64,000 nucleotides of DNA from Hyphomicrobiales bacterium (GCA_016185245.1 JACPNZ010000041.1:124001-188000), one strand, 5' to 3'; shown: positions 8,381 through 18,759, counted from the stretch's first letter. A program made the numbers and translations. The notes: a model not told the origin generated them from the sequence alone.

Positions 8381-9070
8381 GTGCGTAAGCGCTTCCTCGT
8401 TACCCTCGCCGTGATCGTGCCGCTCGCCGGCTGCGCTAACAACTTTGCCGACGAAGAGGTCAGCGCCTCTCCCGCAGGCACCGGCCTCACCGCCGATGGA
8501 ACGGTCGCCGACGGCACCGTTGCCAGCGTCACGCGGCTGCCGGCCCGCAATTCGGCCGGCGCCCTCGAACCCTTCGGCACCCAGGGCAAGCAAGCGGCCT
8601 ATGAATATGGTACGGGCTACCGGGTGGGCGCCGGCGACCGCCTGACCATCCGGGTTGCCGGCGAGACCGATCTCACCGCCGATTATCTGGTCGACGGGTC
8701 CGGTAATATCTCCCTGCCCTATATCCAGACGCTGAATGTCGGCGGCCTCACCGCCTCTCAGATCGAGCGCCTCGTCGAAGCCCGCCTGCGCGCCGGCTAT
8801 TTGCGAGATCCCAAGGTCTCAGCCCAGGTCACCACGCTCAGGCCCTTCTACATCCTGGGCGAGGTCAACACCTCGGGGAGTTTCGCCTATCAGCCCGGCA
8901 TTACCGTACAGAACGCCATCGCCATCGCCGGTGGCTACAGCCCGCGCGCCGACCATCAGCTGGTGCTGCTCACCCGCAAAAACGCTACGGGCACCGCGAC
9001 CGCCAAAGTTCCGGTGACCACGCAAATCTATCCGGGCGACATCATTTATGTGCGCGAGCGCTGGTTCTGA
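8381..9070 (+). CDS. Polysaccharide export outer-membrane lipoprotein (Wza/GumB-type)
   Basis: The 229-residue protein starts at a GTG with a lipoprotein signal peptide ending LAGC, so the mature N-terminal cysteine would be lipidated. A Poly_export domain follows (YRVGAGDRLTIRVAGETDLT and LVDGSGNISLPYIQTL), then an SLBB domain (PFYILGEVNTSGSFAYQPGI). It is short compared with E. coli Wza and lacks the extended C-terminal pore helix region, like other GumB/ExoF-type partners. It would form the periplasmic and outer-membrane channel together with the Wzz/GumC protein encoded divergently. About 187 bases separate the two genes and should hold both promoters. Confidence 0.9.
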   Translation: MRKRFLVTLAVIVPLAGCANNFADEEVSASPAGTGLTADGTVADGTVASVTRLPARNSAGALEPFGTQGKQAAYEYGTGYRVGAGDRLTIRVAGETDLTADYLVDGSGNISLPYIQTLNVGGLTASQIERLVEARLRAGYLRDPKVSAQVTTLRPFYILGEVNTSGSFAYQPGITVQNAIAIAGGYSPRADHQLVLLTRKNATGTATAKVPVTTQIYPGDIIYVRERWF

Positions 9071-9090
9071 ACCGGCGCCAGACCTCCGCC

Positions 9091-10164
9091 ATGCGTATCC
9101 TTCATGTCTTTCGTGCTCCGGTCGGCGGATTGTTCCGCCATGTCCGCGATCAGGCCAGGGGTCAGACGGCGCGCGGCCATGAGGTCGGCATTCTGTGCGA
9201 CAGTACGACCGGCGGCGAAACCGCCGACCGGCTTCTTGCTGCGGCAGCTCCCTTCTGTAGCCTCGGCGTAACACGCATTCCGATCTCTAGGCTGCCGGGG
9301 CTCGGCGATATCTCAGCCATTCGCCAGACGACGGCCCACGCCGATAGACTCCGGCCCGACATCATTCACTGCCATGGCGCCAAGGGCGGACTCTATGGCC
9401 GCATCGCCGGACGGCGGCTCGCCATCGCCACCGTCTATTCGCCCCATGGCGGCAGCCTGCACTATCGCTGGACCTCGCCGGCGGGCGTCATCGTGCTTGT
9501 CACCGAATGGTGTCTCGCTCGCATCGGCAGCGGGCTGCATTTCGTCTGTAACTATGAGCGGGAGTGTTTCAATGCCCGGATCGGCATCGGCAGCATCCGC
9601 CATGCCATTATCCATAATGGCCTGTGGCCAGAGGAATTCGCGGGCGTCGCGCCATCGCCCGATGCCAGGGACATTTTATTCATTGGTGACATGCGTTTAC
9701 TGAAAGGTGTCGATGTTCTGCTCGAGGCCTTGGCCAGATGCCGGCTCACCGCCTGCCTGGTCGGCGACGGCCCCGATCTCGACCGCTTCAAGGCCCTGAG
9801 CCACAGCCTCGGCCTCGACGATCTTGTCACTTTCGCCGGACGCCTCTCCGCCACCGAGGCCTTCGGCCGTGGTCGTATCCTGGTCATGCCGTCGCGCCAC
9901 GAGAGTTTTCCCTATGTGATCCTCGAAGCCGCCGCCGCCGGCCTGCCGATTCTGGCCAGCGATGTGGGCGGCATTCCCGAGATATTGCCGGCCGACCGGC
10001 TGGTTCCCGCCGGCGACGTCGAGGCCCTGGCAAATGCCATGCGTGCCGGGCCGGGAGCGGACCGGCGCGTCGTACTGGGAGACCGCTTCACCGCTGACGC
10101 CATGGTCGAGCGCATGCTCGATTTCTATCGCCGCCTGCTGACCCGCGACGGGGCGCTCCATTAA
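9091..10164 (+). CDS. Glycosyltransferase family 4
   Basis: The 357-residue enzyme has a GT-B fold. The N-terminal domain opens with MRILHVFRAPVGGLF and contains DIIHCHGAKGGLYGRIAG. The C-terminal GT4 domain has DILFIGDMRLLKGVDVLLEA, LVGDGPDL and the retaining-transferase EX7E motif in RHESFPYVILEAAAAGLP. It would add a sugar from an NDP donor to the undecaprenyl-linked intermediate on the cytoplasmic face. It starts 20 bases after the export lipoprotein gene, in the same operon. It is the only non-priming glycosyltransferase in the locus. Confidence 0.9.
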   Translation: MRILHVFRAPVGGLFRHVRDQARGQTARGHEVGILCDSTTGGETADRLLAAAAPFCSLGVTRIPISRLPGLGDISAIRQTTAHADRLRPDIIHCHGAKGGLYGRIAGRRLAIATVYSPHGGSLHYRWTSPAGVIVLVTEWCLARIGSGLHFVCNYERECFNARIGIGSIRHAIIHNGLWPEEFAGVAPSPDARDILFIGDMRLLKGVDVLLEALARCRLTACLVGDGPDLDRFKALSHSLGLDDLVTFAGRLSATEAFGRGRILVMPSRHESFPYVILEAAAAGLPILASDVGGIPEILPADRLVPAGDVEALANAMRAGPGADRRVVLGDRFTADAMVERMLDFYRRLLTRDGALH

Positions 10165-10275
10165 CCGGCCATTAACTCCGTTTTGCCACACCCGTCCTGG
10201 TCCTCCGGATCGGCGCAGGGCTTGCTCCCATGGCTAGGCTGAAAGCCCATCGTCTCCATACGGAACAGCGATTGC

Positions 10276-11811
10276 ATGCGCCCCAACCCAGATAATCTCG
10301 CCCGACTTGCCCCCAGCGATGTTCTCGACCGGCTGGAGATAGTACCGGTCCAGCCGCTCGAACGCCTGCGTGAAGTGGGCATCGGCACGCTCTCGCGCGC
10401 TCCCCATGTCTCGACCCGGGTCGTTACCAGTCTGATCCGCGCCGGCGAATGCCTGATCATCGGCGGGCTCGGCTTCCTGATCGCCGGCCTTCATACCGAC
10501 GCCGATCCCTTCGACCTCCCCGGCCCCTATCTGCCGCTGATCCTTGCCGTGGCCTTAGCACTCCCGGCCGTGGCCCAGTCACTCGGACTCTATTCGATCA
10601 AGGCCCTGCTACGGCCGGCCCGTGAAGTCACCAGGCTGGCGGCCGCCTGGTCGCTCATTTTCGCGGTCGTCACCGTCGCCATGTTTCTCGGCAAGCTCGG
10701 CGACAACTACTCGCGGGTCTGGCTGAGTGTCTGGTTCATCGCCGGCCTGGCTTTGCTCATTTGCTATCGCGCCGCGACCGCTCTCCTGGTCCGCCACTGG
10801 AATCGCAACGGCCAGCTCGATCGCCGCGCCGTGCTGGTGGGGGGCGGCGCCCCCGCCGCCGATCTGGTGCGGGCGCTGGAGGCTTCGCGCAACATCGATG
10901 TCGCCGTGGTCGGGGTCTTCGACGACCGCGACGACAACCGCTCGCCCGCCACCATCGGCGCCCTGCCCAAGCTCGGCAATGTCTCCGAGCTTCTCGACTT
11001 CGTGCGCCGAGCCCGCATCGACGTTCTGATCGTCACCCTGCCGCTGGCGGCGGAAGAGCGGTTACTGCAAATCCTCAAGCGCCTCTGGGTGCTGCCGGTC
11101 GATATCCGCCTGTCGGCCTATTCGCAGAAACTGTTCTATCGGCCGCGCGCCTATTCCTATATCGGCAATGTGCCGTTCCTCGACGTCTTCGACAAGCCGC
11201 TTGGCGACTGGGGCCGGCTGCTCAAGGCGATCGAGGACAAGCTGATCGCCGCCGCCGCCATGGCACTCCTCTCGCCCGTCATGCTGCTCGTCGCCCTTGC
11301 CATCCGATTGGAGAGCCGAGGCCCGGTGTTGTTCCGGCAGAAGCGCTACGGCTTCAACAACGAGCTGATCGAGGTGCTCAAGTTCCGCTCGATGTATCAC
11401 GACATGCGCGACGCCGATGCGGCGAGGCTCGTCACCAAGGACGACCGCCGCGTCACCCGAGTCGGCCGTTTCATTCGCCGCACTAGCCTCGACGAGCTGC
11501 CGCAGCTCTTCAACGTATTGCGCGGCGAACTTTCTCTGGTCGGCCCCCGCCCCCATGCCACCAAGGCCAAGGCCGCCGACCGGCTCTACAATGACGTGGT
11601 CGACGGCTATTTCGCCCGTCACAAGGTGAAGCCCGGCATCACCGGCTGGGCCCAGATCAACGGCTGGCGTGGCGAGACCGACACCGCCGACAAGCTGCAG
11701 CGCCGCGTCGAGCACGATCTCTACTACATCGAGAACTGGTCGCTCGCCCTCGATCTCCTGATCCTGTGGCGCACCCCCTGGTCCTTGCTCAAGGGAGACG
11801 GTGCCTATTGA
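10276..11811 (+). CDS. Undecaprenyl-phosphate sugar phosphotransferase (WcaJ/PssZ-type)
   Basis: This 511-residue priming enzyme transfers a hexose-1-phosphate onto undecaprenyl phosphate to start each repeat unit. The first 165 residues hold four to five membrane helices. A Rossmann-like CoA-binding domain ([20 protein letters not shown]) occupies residues about 185-310. The catalytic bacterial sugar-transferase domain has [38 protein letters not shown] and [19 protein letters not shown]. That architecture is typical of polyprenyl glycosylphosphotransferases. The stop codon overlaps the TTG start of the polymerase gene. Confidence 0.93.
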   Translation: MRPNPDNLARLAPSDVLDRLEIVPVQPLERLREVGIGTLSRAPHVSTRVVTSLIRAGECLIIGGLGFLIAGLHTDADPFDLPGPYLPLILAVALALPAVAQSLGLYSIKALLRPAREVTRLAAAWSLIFAVVTVAMFLGKLGDNYSRVWLSVWFIAGLALLICYRAATALLVRHWNRNGQLDRRAVLVGGGAPAADLVRALEASRNIDVAVVGVFDDRDDNRSPATIGALPKLGNVSELLDFVRRARIDVLIVTLPLAAEERLLQILKRLWVLPVDIRLSAYSQKLFYRPRAYSYIGNVPFLDVFDKPLGDWGRLLKAIEDKLIAAAAMALLSPVMLLVALAIRLESRGPVLFRQKRYGFNNELIEVLKFRSMYHDMRDADAARLVTKDDRRVTRVGRFIRRTSLDELPQLFNVLRGELSLVGPRPHATKAKAADRLYNDVVDGYFARHKVKPGITGWAQINGWRGETDTADKLQRRVEHDLYYIENWSLALDLLILWRTPWSLLKGDGAY

Positions 11812-13088
11812 CCGCTGACACCGGCAGGCTTTCCCGACAATCGGCAACTCTCGCCGGCATCTCTTCCGGGATGGCTCTGTCGGCAGCCGTCTGGCTGATG
11901 CTGGCGTCGAGCTTCTTCGTCATCAAGGAACCGGCTCCCGTCGACATTCTGTTCATCATCGCGTTCGGTGTAAGCCTGCTGGCGGGTCTGAGCTTCCGTT
12001 CCGGTCTGATGCTCACCGTGCCGCTGATTCTCTATCTGACGCTTTACAATCTCGGCGGCTTTCTCAGCTATCTGAGCCTTAGCCGCGAACTGGGCCCTAC
12101 CGGCGAAGATCAGGCCGGCATGTTCGTACTGACTTCAACCTATATGGCGGTCGCGGCGGTGTTCTGCGCCCTCCTCATTGCCGAGGACCCGCTGCGGCGC
12201 TGGCCGGTGTTCGCCAACGGCTATGTGGTGGGGGCCGTCATCGCCTCGGTTATCGGTATCCTGAGCTATTTCAATATCGCGGGTCTGGGCTTTCTCTCGC
12301 CCCTGCAGCGCGCTACCGGTACGTTCAAGGATCCCAACGTGCTGTCGACCTATCTGCTGCTGCCAGGCCTCATCCTGATCCAGGGCTTCATGCTGGGAAC
12401 CCGTGGCCACAAGTTGCTGCGGCTACTGTCGCTCGTTGTCATTCTCGCCGCCATCTTCCTGGCATTCTCGCGCGGCGCCTGGATCAGCTTCCTGGCCGCG
12501 GCGCTGTTGATGATCGTTCTCACTTTCACGCTGACGCCGTCAGCGCCGCTGCGCAGCCGCATCGTGCTCCTCTCGATCCTCGGCGTGCTGGCGATCGCCG
12601 CGATGGTGGCCTTTCTCCTGTCCTTCGACACTGTCCGCAGCCTGTTTCTCGACCGCCTGACGCTCGAGAAGAACTATGATGCTGGCGAGACCGGGCGCTT
12701 CGGCAATCAGGTGAATTCCATTCCCTACCTGCTGCAGTTGCCGCTGGGCTTCGGCCCGACCATGTTCGGCAAGATCATGGGCGCCGACCCGCACAACACC
12801 TTCCTCAATGCCTTCTCCTCCTACGGCTGGCTCGGCGGCATTTCCTATCTCGCACTGATCCTCAGCACCATCTACATCGGCCTCAAGACCGTGTTCATCC
12901 GCACCCCCTGGCAGAACATTTCGATCGTGGTATTCTGCCCCTTGCTGACCACTATCCTGCAGGGCGTGCAGATCGACACCGACCACTGGCGCCACTTCTA
13001 CTGGATGCTAGGCTTGATGTGGGGCCTCGCCGCGGCCTCCCATGGCTACGCCGCCACTGCCGACAGTAGGAGAAAGTTCGGGGGATAG
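11808..13088 (+). CDS. O-antigen ligase/Wzy-type polysaccharide polymerase
   Basis: This integral membrane protein of about 426 residues has ten or more predicted helices. The Wzy_C-type features are [18 protein letters not shown] in the middle and a periplasmic loop containing [19 protein letters not shown], the HN...G pattern seen in WaaL and Wzy proteins. In this context polymerisation of the repeat unit is more likely than ligation to lipid A. The start is uncertain: a TTG at 11808 overlaps the previous stop (TTGA), and an ATG at 11871 is the first methionine close to helix 1. It is co-transcribed with the priming transferase. Confidence 0.87.
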   Translation: MTADTGRLSRQSATLAGISSGMALSAAVWLMLASSFFVIKEPAPVDILFIIAFGVSLLAGLSFRSGLMLTVPLILYLTLYNLGGFLSYLSLSRELGPTGEDQAGMFVLTSTYMAVAAVFCALLIAEDPLRRWPVFANGYVVGAVIASVIGILSYFNIAGLGFLSPLQRATGTFKDPNVLSTYLLLPGLILIQGFMLGTRGHKLLRLLSLVVILAAIFLAFSRGAWISFLAAALLMIVLTFTLTPSAPLRSRIVLLSILGVLAIAAMVAFLLSFDTVRSLFLDRLTLEKNYDAGETGRFGNQVNSIPYLLQLPLGFGPTMFGKIMGADPHNTFLNAFSSYGWLGGISYLALILSTIYIGLKTVFIRTPWQNISIVVFCPLLTTILQGVQIDTDHWRHFYWMLGLMWGLAAASHGYAATADSRRKFGG

Positions 13089-13090
13089 AA

Positions 13091-13167
13091 TGGTCGGAGC
13101 GGCGGGATTCGAACCCGCGACCCCTACCCCCCCAGAGTAGTGCGCTACCGGGCTGCGCTACGCTCCG
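13091..13167 (-). tRNA. tRNA-Pro (anticodon GGG)
   Basis: The minus strand folds as a complete cloverleaf. The acceptor stem CGGAGCG pairs with CGCTCCG and the D arm is GCGC-AGCCCGGTA-GCGC. The anticodon stem CTACT pairs with GGTAG around the loop CTGGGGG, giving anticodon GGG. The T arm is GCGGG-TTCGAAT-CCCGC, and an encoded CCA follows. It lies between the polymerase gene and the flippase gene of the polysaccharide locus. Confidence 0.97.
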
Positions 13168-13216
13168 ACACCGGAGGAGCCTCTAGCATTGTCCGCCGTA
13201 AACCGGAAGCCCGGAA

Positions 13217-14512
13217 TTAGGCGCCGGCCCGAATGAGTGCCAGGATGTCGCCGCGCCTGCCGACAAAGCGCTGGGCCTGGGCGGCGAGAAGTACTGCCCA
13301 CACCAGATCGGCCGCCACGGCGGCTGCCGCCATGCCCATCACGCCGTACTGCGGCGCCAGCATGGCGGCGCCGGCAATCAGGGTCGCCACCGCCACCAAA
13401 CAGGCTCCGGCGGTGCGGGCCTGGTAGCCACCGAGCGACAAGAGATGCTGGTTCATGCCGCTCGCCGCCCGCAGGCCCTGCCCCACCATGAGCAGCACCA
13501 GGGGCCAGGCGGCATCGGCATAGTCGGCGCCGAAGATAGTGAGTATCCGGCTTCCGAAAGACATGGCAACGAGGATGCAGCCGCCGATCGCCGTCAGGGC
13601 CAGGATATTGATGCGCAGCAGGAGCTGGCGCGTTTCGGCGCGATCGCCGCGAGTAAGGGCCGCCGCCAGATCGGGCAGCACGAAATTCTGTGTTGCCTGG
13701 GAGATGAAGCCAACAAGAGCGGCGAGCCTGATGCCGACACCGAGCTCGGCTACCGCGCCGCTGTCGAGAAACGCCCCGCCGATCATGTTGACCAGATCGG
13801 CGAAGGCCCCGGCGATGAGCCCCACCACGATCAGCGAAGCCGCCCGCGGGCGAAGCTGTACGACGGCATTGCGCTTCGCCGTCGCAAAGGGCGGCGGCAC
13901 CGCGCCGTTCCTTCCCATCAGCAGGGCCTGCGCCAGGGCCACGCCATAAATACACAGGATGAAGGCCCACAACACGCGCTCGACCGTCAGGGCGAATCCG
14001 GCGAGCCAGGCCATGACCAGGAATAGCAGTAAAAGGCCTGGCCGGAAGAGAAAGTCTGGAACATAGGAGAGCGAATAGCGCCGCAGCGAATTCGCCGTGG
14101 CGCCGTTGATGCGGATGAGCGATGCTCCCGGCGCGGCAACGAGTCCGAACACGATCGCGGTTCTGAGTGCGGGATCAAGCGGCGTGGCCACGACGGCGAA
14201 CCCACCAACCACGGCCGCCAGCGCCATGAGGGTCATGGCATCGTGCCAGAAGGCCGCGTGAAAGGCCTTGACCAGGGATTTCCGCCCCAGCGCGTGATAG
14301 CGCGGCAGGCACGTTAGGGCGAGCACCGGATAGCCGCCGGTCACCAGCTGGCTCACGATGGCCGCGGCACTCATGCCGAGGAAAATGACACCGACGTCCG
14401 CTTGCGGCAAAAGCCGCGCCAGCAGGATCTGGCTCGCAAGCCCGATCGCCGCCCCGCCAAAGCGGACGCCGACCAGCTGGACTGCCGTCAGGATCATCCG
14501 CCACAAAGACAT
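13217..14512 (-). CDS. Oligosaccharide flippase family (Wzx-like, MOP superfamily)
   Basis: The 431-residue product is a polytopic membrane protein with about 12 helices. The N-terminal repeat LVGVRFGGAAIGLASQILLA with ARLLPQADVGVIFLGMS is typical of the polysaccharide-synthesis branch of the MOP superfamily. A second half begins near residue 210 (RAASLIVVGLIAGAFADLVN). It would move undecaprenyl-linked oligosaccharide to the periplasmic face for polymerisation. It is separated from the rest of the polysaccharide genes by tRNA-Pro and is read from the opposite strand. Confidence 0.85.
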   Translation of the reverse strand: MSLWRMILTAVQLVGVRFGGAAIGLASQILLARLLPQADVGVIFLGMSAAAIVSQLVTGGYPVLALTCLPRYHALGRKSLVKAFHAAFWHDAMTLMALAAVVGGFAVVATPLDPALRTAIVFGLVAAPGASLIRINGATANSLRRYSLSYVPDFLFRPGLLLLFLVMAWLAGFALTVERVLWAFILCIYGVALAQALLMGRNGAVPPPFATAKRNAVVQLRPRAASLIVVGLIAGAFADLVNMIGGAFLDSGAVAELGVGIRLAALVGFISQATQNFVLPDLAAALTRGDRAETRQLLLRINILALTAIGGCILVAMSFGSRILTIFGADYADAAWPLVLLMVGQGLRAASGMNQHLLSLGGYQARTAGACLVAVATLIAGAAMLAPQYGVMGMAAAAVAADLVWAVLLAAQAQRFVGRRGDILALIRAGA

Positions 14513-14621
14513 GGCAACGGGAGGCCTTCATGCCGCACGGCCCCGGCCGATCCGGGGTCGATGCCGAACCCCGTCTTCTAGGACCTTCGGCTTTAATTTT
14601 CCGTTTGTCGGAGATAGGAGG

Positions 14622-15137
14622 TCAACGGGCTCCGGGATCGAGCAGCCGGCGAGCATCGCCCAGGTCGCGGAGCGCCACCTTGAGGTTTTCGATGTGGCCA
14701 TCGGCCAGCCGGGTGACGATCCGCACGGTCTCTTCGGCGGCCCCTCCCGGGCGGGCCAGCGGCGCCTTGCCGGGCGGCGGAATTCCAACCCGCGGTGCGG
14801 TCTTCGCCGTGCCCGGCGCAGGTGCGGCTTCGGCCTCGAGCAGATCGCGCTTGCGCGGCACGATCTCGCCCCGGCCGATGCCGCAGACATAGGCGGCGCC
14901 TTCCTCCTTGAGGATCTTCTGCACCCCGCGGATGGTATAGCCCTCGTTGTACAGGAGGCCGCGGATGCCCTTCAGCAGTTCCACATCGGCGGGCCGATAG
15001 TAGCGCCGGCCGCCGGCCCGCTTCATCGGCTTGATCTGGGCAAAACGGGTCTCCCAGAACCGCAAGACATGCTGGGGAACGTTCAGTTCCTCAGCCGCTT
15101 CGCTGATGGTTCGAAAGGCGTCCGGGGCCTTGTCCAT
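14622..15137 (-). CDS. MerR family transcriptional regulator
   Basis: The 171-residue protein has an N-terminal MerR winged-helix domain: [19 protein letters not shown], the [15 protein letters not shown] wing, and [14 protein letters not shown]. The C-terminal half is rich in alanine and proline and ends in a short helix, with no cysteine cluster for metal sensing. Its place just downstream of ihfA is the standard alphaproteobacterial arrangement. The effector is unknown. It is probably co-transcribed with ihfA, 38 bases upstream. Confidence 0.9.
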   Translation of the reverse strand: MDKAPDAFRTISEAAEELNVPQHVLRFWETRFAQIKPMKRAGGRRYYRPADVELLKGIRGLLYNEGYTIRGVQKILKEEGAAYVCGIGRGEIVPRKRDLLEAEAAPAPGTAKTAPRVGIPPPGKAPLARPGGAAEETVRIVTRLADGHIENLKVALRDLGDARRLLDPGAR

Positions 15138-15175
15138 GTGGCACTCCCGAGAAAGCTGCTCCGCCTGGCAGCCTG

Positions 15176-15490
15176 TCAGTCGTCGCTTGTTCCGGGCTCG
15201 AGTCCGTTGATGACGTTCTTCATGACCTGGCTCGGGCGGAACACCAGCACCCGGCGCGGCGTGATCGGAACTTCCTGACCGGTCTTGGGATTGCGCCCGA
15301 TGCGACCGTTCTTGGAGCGCAGCATGAAGGTGCCAAAGGATGAAAGCTTCACCGAATTGCCCTCGACCAGCGTGTCGGAAATGAGATCGAGGACCGACTT
15401 TACCAGATCGGCCGATTCGCTGCGCGACAGTCCGATTTGCCGATGAACCGCTTCACTGAGGTCGGCGCGGGTCAGCGTTTTGCCAGTCAT
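15176..15490 (-). CDS. ihfA: Integration host factor subunit alpha
   Basis: This 104-residue HU/IHF-type DNA-bending protein forms a heterodimer with IhfB. The conserved arm segment [21 protein letters not shown] is followed by [19 protein letters not shown], whose proline intercalates in the minor groove. The segment VKLSSFG and the length identify the alpha subunit. It follows fabH by 93 bases and precedes the MerR gene, as in most Hyphomicrobiales. Confidence 0.95.
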   Translation of the reverse strand: MTGKTLTRADLSEAVHRQIGLSRSESADLVKSVLDLISDTLVEGNSVKLSSFGTFMLRSKNGRIGRNPKTGQEVPITPRRVLVFRPSQVMKNVINGLEPGTSDD

Positions 15491-15583
15491 TCCGAGGCTC
15501 CCCCGTCAATTTTTCTCGAACCTATGCCGGTCCGTTCCGCAGGTCAATAGAATACGGCGGGAACTCAATGGCTTAGAGGCGCC

Positions 15584-16555
15584 TTAATAGCGGGCGAGCA
15601 CCGCCCCCCAGGTGAATCCGCCGCCCATCGCTTCCATCAGGATGAGATTGCCGCGCTTGATCCGCCCGTCCTTGACCGCGGCATCGAGCGCCAGCGGGAT
15701 CGAGGCGGCCGAAGTATTACCGTGCCGGTCGAGGGTGATGACGATGCGCTCGGCGGAAATTCCGAGCTTCCTGGCGGTGCCCTCGAGAATGCGGCGGTTG
15801 GCCTGGTGCGGCACGAACCAGTCGATATCGTCAGCCCGGATGCCGGCGGCGGCGATCGTCTCTTCCATCACCGCGGCAATGTTGGTGACGGCATGCTTGA
15901 AGACCTCGCGCCCCTCCATACGCAAATGGCCCACCGTCCCGGTCTTCGAGGGTCCGCCGTCGACATAGAGCTTGTCGCTGTAGCGGCCATCCGAGTGGAT
16001 GCACGAGGCGAGAATTCCGCGGTCGGCATTGCTGCCCTGGCCCTCGCCAGTCTTGAGGACGACGGCACCGGCACCGTCGCCGAACAGCACGCAGGTGGCA
16101 CGGTCCTGCCAGTCGAGGATGCGCGAGAAGGTTTCCGAGCCGATCACCAGAGCGGAGGCCGACTGGCCGCAGCGCATCAGGGCATCGGCCGTGGTGAGAG
16201 CGTAGATGAAACCCGAGCACACCGCCTGCAGGTCGAAGGCGGCGCCGCCGGTGATGCCGAGATCGGCCTGGATCAGCGTGGCCGTCGCCGGGAAGGTCAG
16301 GTCGGGGGTCGAGGTGGCGACGATGATCAGATCGATCTCGGCGGCGGCCATTCCGGCATCGGCGAGCGCCCGCTGTGCCGCCAGCGTTCCGAGGCTCCGT
16401 GTGGTCTCGGCGTCGGAAGCAATGTGACGCGAGCGAATGCCGGTGCGTTCGACGATCCAGTCGTCGCTGGTGTCGACGATCTTGCTGATGTCGTCGTTGG
16501 TCATCACCCGCTCGGGCAGGGCGGAGCCCACTCCCATGATCAAGGATCGGCGCAT
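15584..16555 (-). CDS. fabH: 3-oxoacyl-[ACP] synthase III (KAS III)
   Basis: This 323-residue cytoplasmic enzyme starts fatty-acid synthesis by condensing acetyl-CoA with malonyl-ACP. The catalytic triad is visible as Cys in [12 protein letters not shown] near residue 113, His in [14 protein letters not shown] and Asn in [15 protein letters not shown]. The N-terminus [20 protein letters not shown] and the [15 protein letters not shown] segment are standard. It follows plsX by 20 bases, so membrane-lipid synthesis genes are grouped in one operon. Confidence 0.96.
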   Translation of the reverse strand: MRRSLIMGVGSALPERVMTNDDISKIVDTSDDWIVERTGIRSRHIASDAETTRSLGTLAAQRALADAGMAAAEIDLIIVATSTPDLTFPATATLIQADLGITGGAAFDLQAVCSGFIYALTTADALMRCGQSASALVIGSETFSRILDWQDRATCVLFGDGAGAVVLKTGEGQGSNADRGILASCIHSDGRYSDKLYVDGGPSKTGTVGHLRMEGREVFKHAVTNIAAVMEETIAAAGIRADDIDWFVPHQANRRILEGTARKLGISAERIVITLDRHGNTSAASIPLALDAAVKDGRIKRGNLILMEAMGGGFTWGAVLARY

Positions 16556-16575
16556 TACTTACCTTCTCGCTGCAA

Positions 16576-17640
16576 TCATCGGGTCCCGTCGGCGAGCTGC
16601 GGCACCTGCGCCGGGCTCTTAAGCTGGCCCATTTCCACCACGTCGGTCTTGATCTTGTTAACCAGATCGTTGCGCACCATTTCGATCGCCACATCGACCG
16701 CCGTGGCAAAGCCCAGCGCATCGGTGCCGCCATGGCTCTTAACCACCACGCCGTTGAGGCCGAGGAACACGCCGCCATTGTGCTTGCGCGGGTCCATGCG
16801 GTCCTTGAGCGCCCGGAAGGCGCCGGCCGCAAGGAACGCACCCAGCTTCGAAATCAGCGTCCGCGACAGGGAAAGTTTTAGATAGGTGCTGATCTGCTTG
16901 GCCGTGCCTTCGGCCGCCTTGAGCGCAATGTTGCCGGTGAAGCCCTCGGTCACCACGACATCGACGGTGCCCTTGCCGATGTCATCGCCTTCGACAAAGC
17001 CGACATATTCGAGCGGCAGATGGAGCTGGCGCAGCAGCCGGCCCGCTTCTTTCACCTGCTCGACACCCTTGATCTCCTCGACGCCGACGTTGAGCAGGCC
17101 GACGGTCGGTTTCTCGAGGCCGAGGAGGCAGCGCGCCATGGCTTCGCCCATCACCGCGAATTCGACGAGTTGACTGGCGTCGGCGCCGATGGTGGCACCA
17201 ACGTCGAGGACCACGCTGTCGCCGCGCAATGTCGGCCAGATGGCGGCGATCGCCGGGCGCTGAATGCCGGGAAGCGTCTTGAGGATGAAGCGCGCCATCG
17301 CCATCAGGGCGCCGGTGTTGCCGGCCGAGACCGCCGCCTGGGCCTCGCCTTTGCGCACTGCGTCGATGGCCTGCCACATGCTGCTCTTGCCGCGGCCCTG
17401 GCGCAACGCCTGGCTGGGCTTGGCATCCATGGCGACGAAGACATCGGTATGGTGGATGCTGCTCCGGTCCTTGAGCTTCGGATGCCGATCGAGCAAAGGA
17501 GCGATGCGCGAGCGGTCGCCGAACAGGGCAAAATGCAGACCGGGATGGCGGATCGCCGAGAGCTCGGCGCCCGGCACCACCACCTCGGGGCCGCGATCGC
17601 CGCCCATCGCGTCGAGCGCTATGGTCATCTGCTGGGCCAT
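16576..17640 (-). CDS. plsX: Phosphate acyltransferase
   Basis: PlsX converts acyl-ACP to acyl-phosphate, the acyl donor for PlsY, and is a peripheral membrane enzyme. The signature [20 protein letters not shown] opens the protein. [27 protein letters not shown] and [14 protein letters not shown] are conserved core segments. I chose the ATG at 17640 (354 residues); an in-frame codon at 17670 adds ten residues without family support. Its partner gene plsY is at 21.8 kb. The rpmF gene often found just before plsX is not present here. Confidence 0.95.
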   Translation of the reverse strand: MAQQMTIALDAMGGDRGPEVVVPGAELSAIRHPGLHFALFGDRSRIAPLLDRHPKLKDRSSIHHTDVFVAMDAKPSQALRQGRGKSSMWQAIDAVRKGEAQAAVSAGNTGALMAMARFILKTLPGIQRPAIAAIWPTLRGDSVVLDVGATIGADASQLVEFAVMGEAMARCLLGLEKPTVGLLNVGVEEIKGVEQVKEAGRLLRQLHLPLEYVGFVEGDDIGKGTVDVVVTEGFTGNIALKAAEGTAKQISTYLKLSLSRTLISKLGAFLAAGAFRALKDRMDPRKHNGGVFLGLNGVVVKSHGGTDALGFATAVDVAIEMVRNDLVNKIKTDVVEMGQLKSPAQVPQLADGTR

Positions 17641-17746
17641 GGTCGAATCCGCGAGCAAATCGCCCGCCACCTGCTGTGCTCTTCAGAGGCTCCCATAGGA
17701 GATGCAACCCTAAAAGTCGATCAAAATGCGGGCCTGCGCTTGCCGC

Positions 17747-18244
17747 TCACTTGGGCTTCGCAACCAGCTTGCGCAGCGCCAGGAATGGCGATTCTCTCGC
17801 TTCGGCGGTGTCCGCGTCGACGGCAAAGCTCTCGCCCGGCCGGCGCGGATAGGGGTCGAGTTCGAGCGCCAGCGTCTCGGCGACGATTTCACCGAGATCG
17901 ATCTCGCCGCACACGATCGGGTCGGCATCGGCCTCGCCGGTGTCGGCGCCGGGCGGCAGAAAGTAGCGCAGCACCGGAAACCTCACCCGCTGCCGGAAGG
18001 GTTCGAGGCTGATGACCGAAACCTGGTCGAGGTCGGCCGCCACCTCGCCTTCGACCTTGAGCCCGCCGCCGCGCCACGGCGATACCTTGAGCTTGGCCCG
18101 TGCCTCATGCAGCGCCGGAATATCGAGCCGCCCGGCCAGGTCCTGGCATTCGGCAGGTTCCGCCACCACCTCCTCCATACTGCCGCCGCGCGGCACCCGG
18201 TCGACCGGCAGGGGGCGGGGCAGCTCTGGCTTGTCCTTGTTCAA
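17747..18244 (-). CDS. DUF177/YceD family protein
   Basis: The 165-residue acidic protein matches the YceD family, linked in many bacteria with 23S rRNA or large-subunit maturation. Segments that fit are VSVISLEPFRQRVRFPVLRY and IDLGEIVAETLALELDPYPR. Translation most likely begins at a TTG that overlaps the upstream stop (TTGA). A GGAG ribosome-binding site eight bases before it supports this choice over the downstream ATG at 18178. The usual partner gene rpmF is not between it and plsX, which is 106 bases on. Confidence 0.85.
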   Translation of the reverse strand: MNKDKPELPRPLPVDRVPRGGSMEEVVAEPAECQDLAGRLDIPALHEARAKLKVSPWRGGGLKVEGEVAADLDQVSVISLEPFRQRVRFPVLRYFLPPGADTGEADADPIVCGEIDLGEIVAETLALELDPYPRRPGESFAVDADTAEARESPFLALRKLVAKPK

Positions 18245-18759
18245 GGCGCCATCTCCGGAAACGCGATCTCGCCCGTGGCAATGAGCCCGGCATCCTGGGC
18301 CGCCAGATGCCGTTGCGCTTCCAGCACATAGCCGGCAAGCCGGGCTACTGCTTTCTCATCCGCGCCCTCGGGATAGACGTTGCGCGCCAAGGCGGAGTTG
18401 AGGGCCTCTGGACCTTCCCGCAGGGCCCGGTCATAGGCGGTCAGGCGGCCATAGAAGGATTCTGCCATTTTGCGGACTTTCTTGCCGACTGACAGATCGC
18501 CCACCCCCATTTCGCGGAGCGAGCGGTCCATATCGGCGAAGAATTCATCGACCAGCGCCTGGCGGAGCGCAGCCTTTTCGCCCTTCAGCCGGTCGAGGGT
18601 GAGGAACAGGTGCAGCGCGATCATGTCGAAGCGGCCATCGACCGTATCGGCCACCTCCCAGGCGGCGAACGGCTCGGGACGCCGCGACGCGGCCACAATT
18701 GCTTCGTACAGACGCCGCTCGGGGGTGCCGGACCGGCTGAAAAATCGTTTGAGGATCAT
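18241..18759 (-). CDS. Ubiquinol-cytochrome c chaperone family protein
   Basis: The 172-residue product resembles the CBP3/UQCC1 fold used for cytochrome b and bc1 assembly. Diagnostic segments are LYEAIVAASRRPEPFAAWEV, DGRFDMIALHLFLTLDRL and FFADMDRSLREMGVGDLSVG. It heads the minus-strand run that continues with the DUF177 gene, plsX and fabH, and its stop overlaps the next start by four bases. It diverges from bamE with 78 bases between the starts. Confidence 0.9.
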   Translation of the reverse strand: MILKRFFSRSGTPERRLYEAIVAASRRPEPFAAWEVADTVDGRFDMIALHLFLTLDRLKGEKAALRQALVDEFFADMDRSLREMGVGDLSVGKKVRKMAESFYGRLTAYDRALREGPEALNSALARNVYPEGADEKAVARLAGYVLEAQRHLAAQDAGLIATGEIAFPEMAP

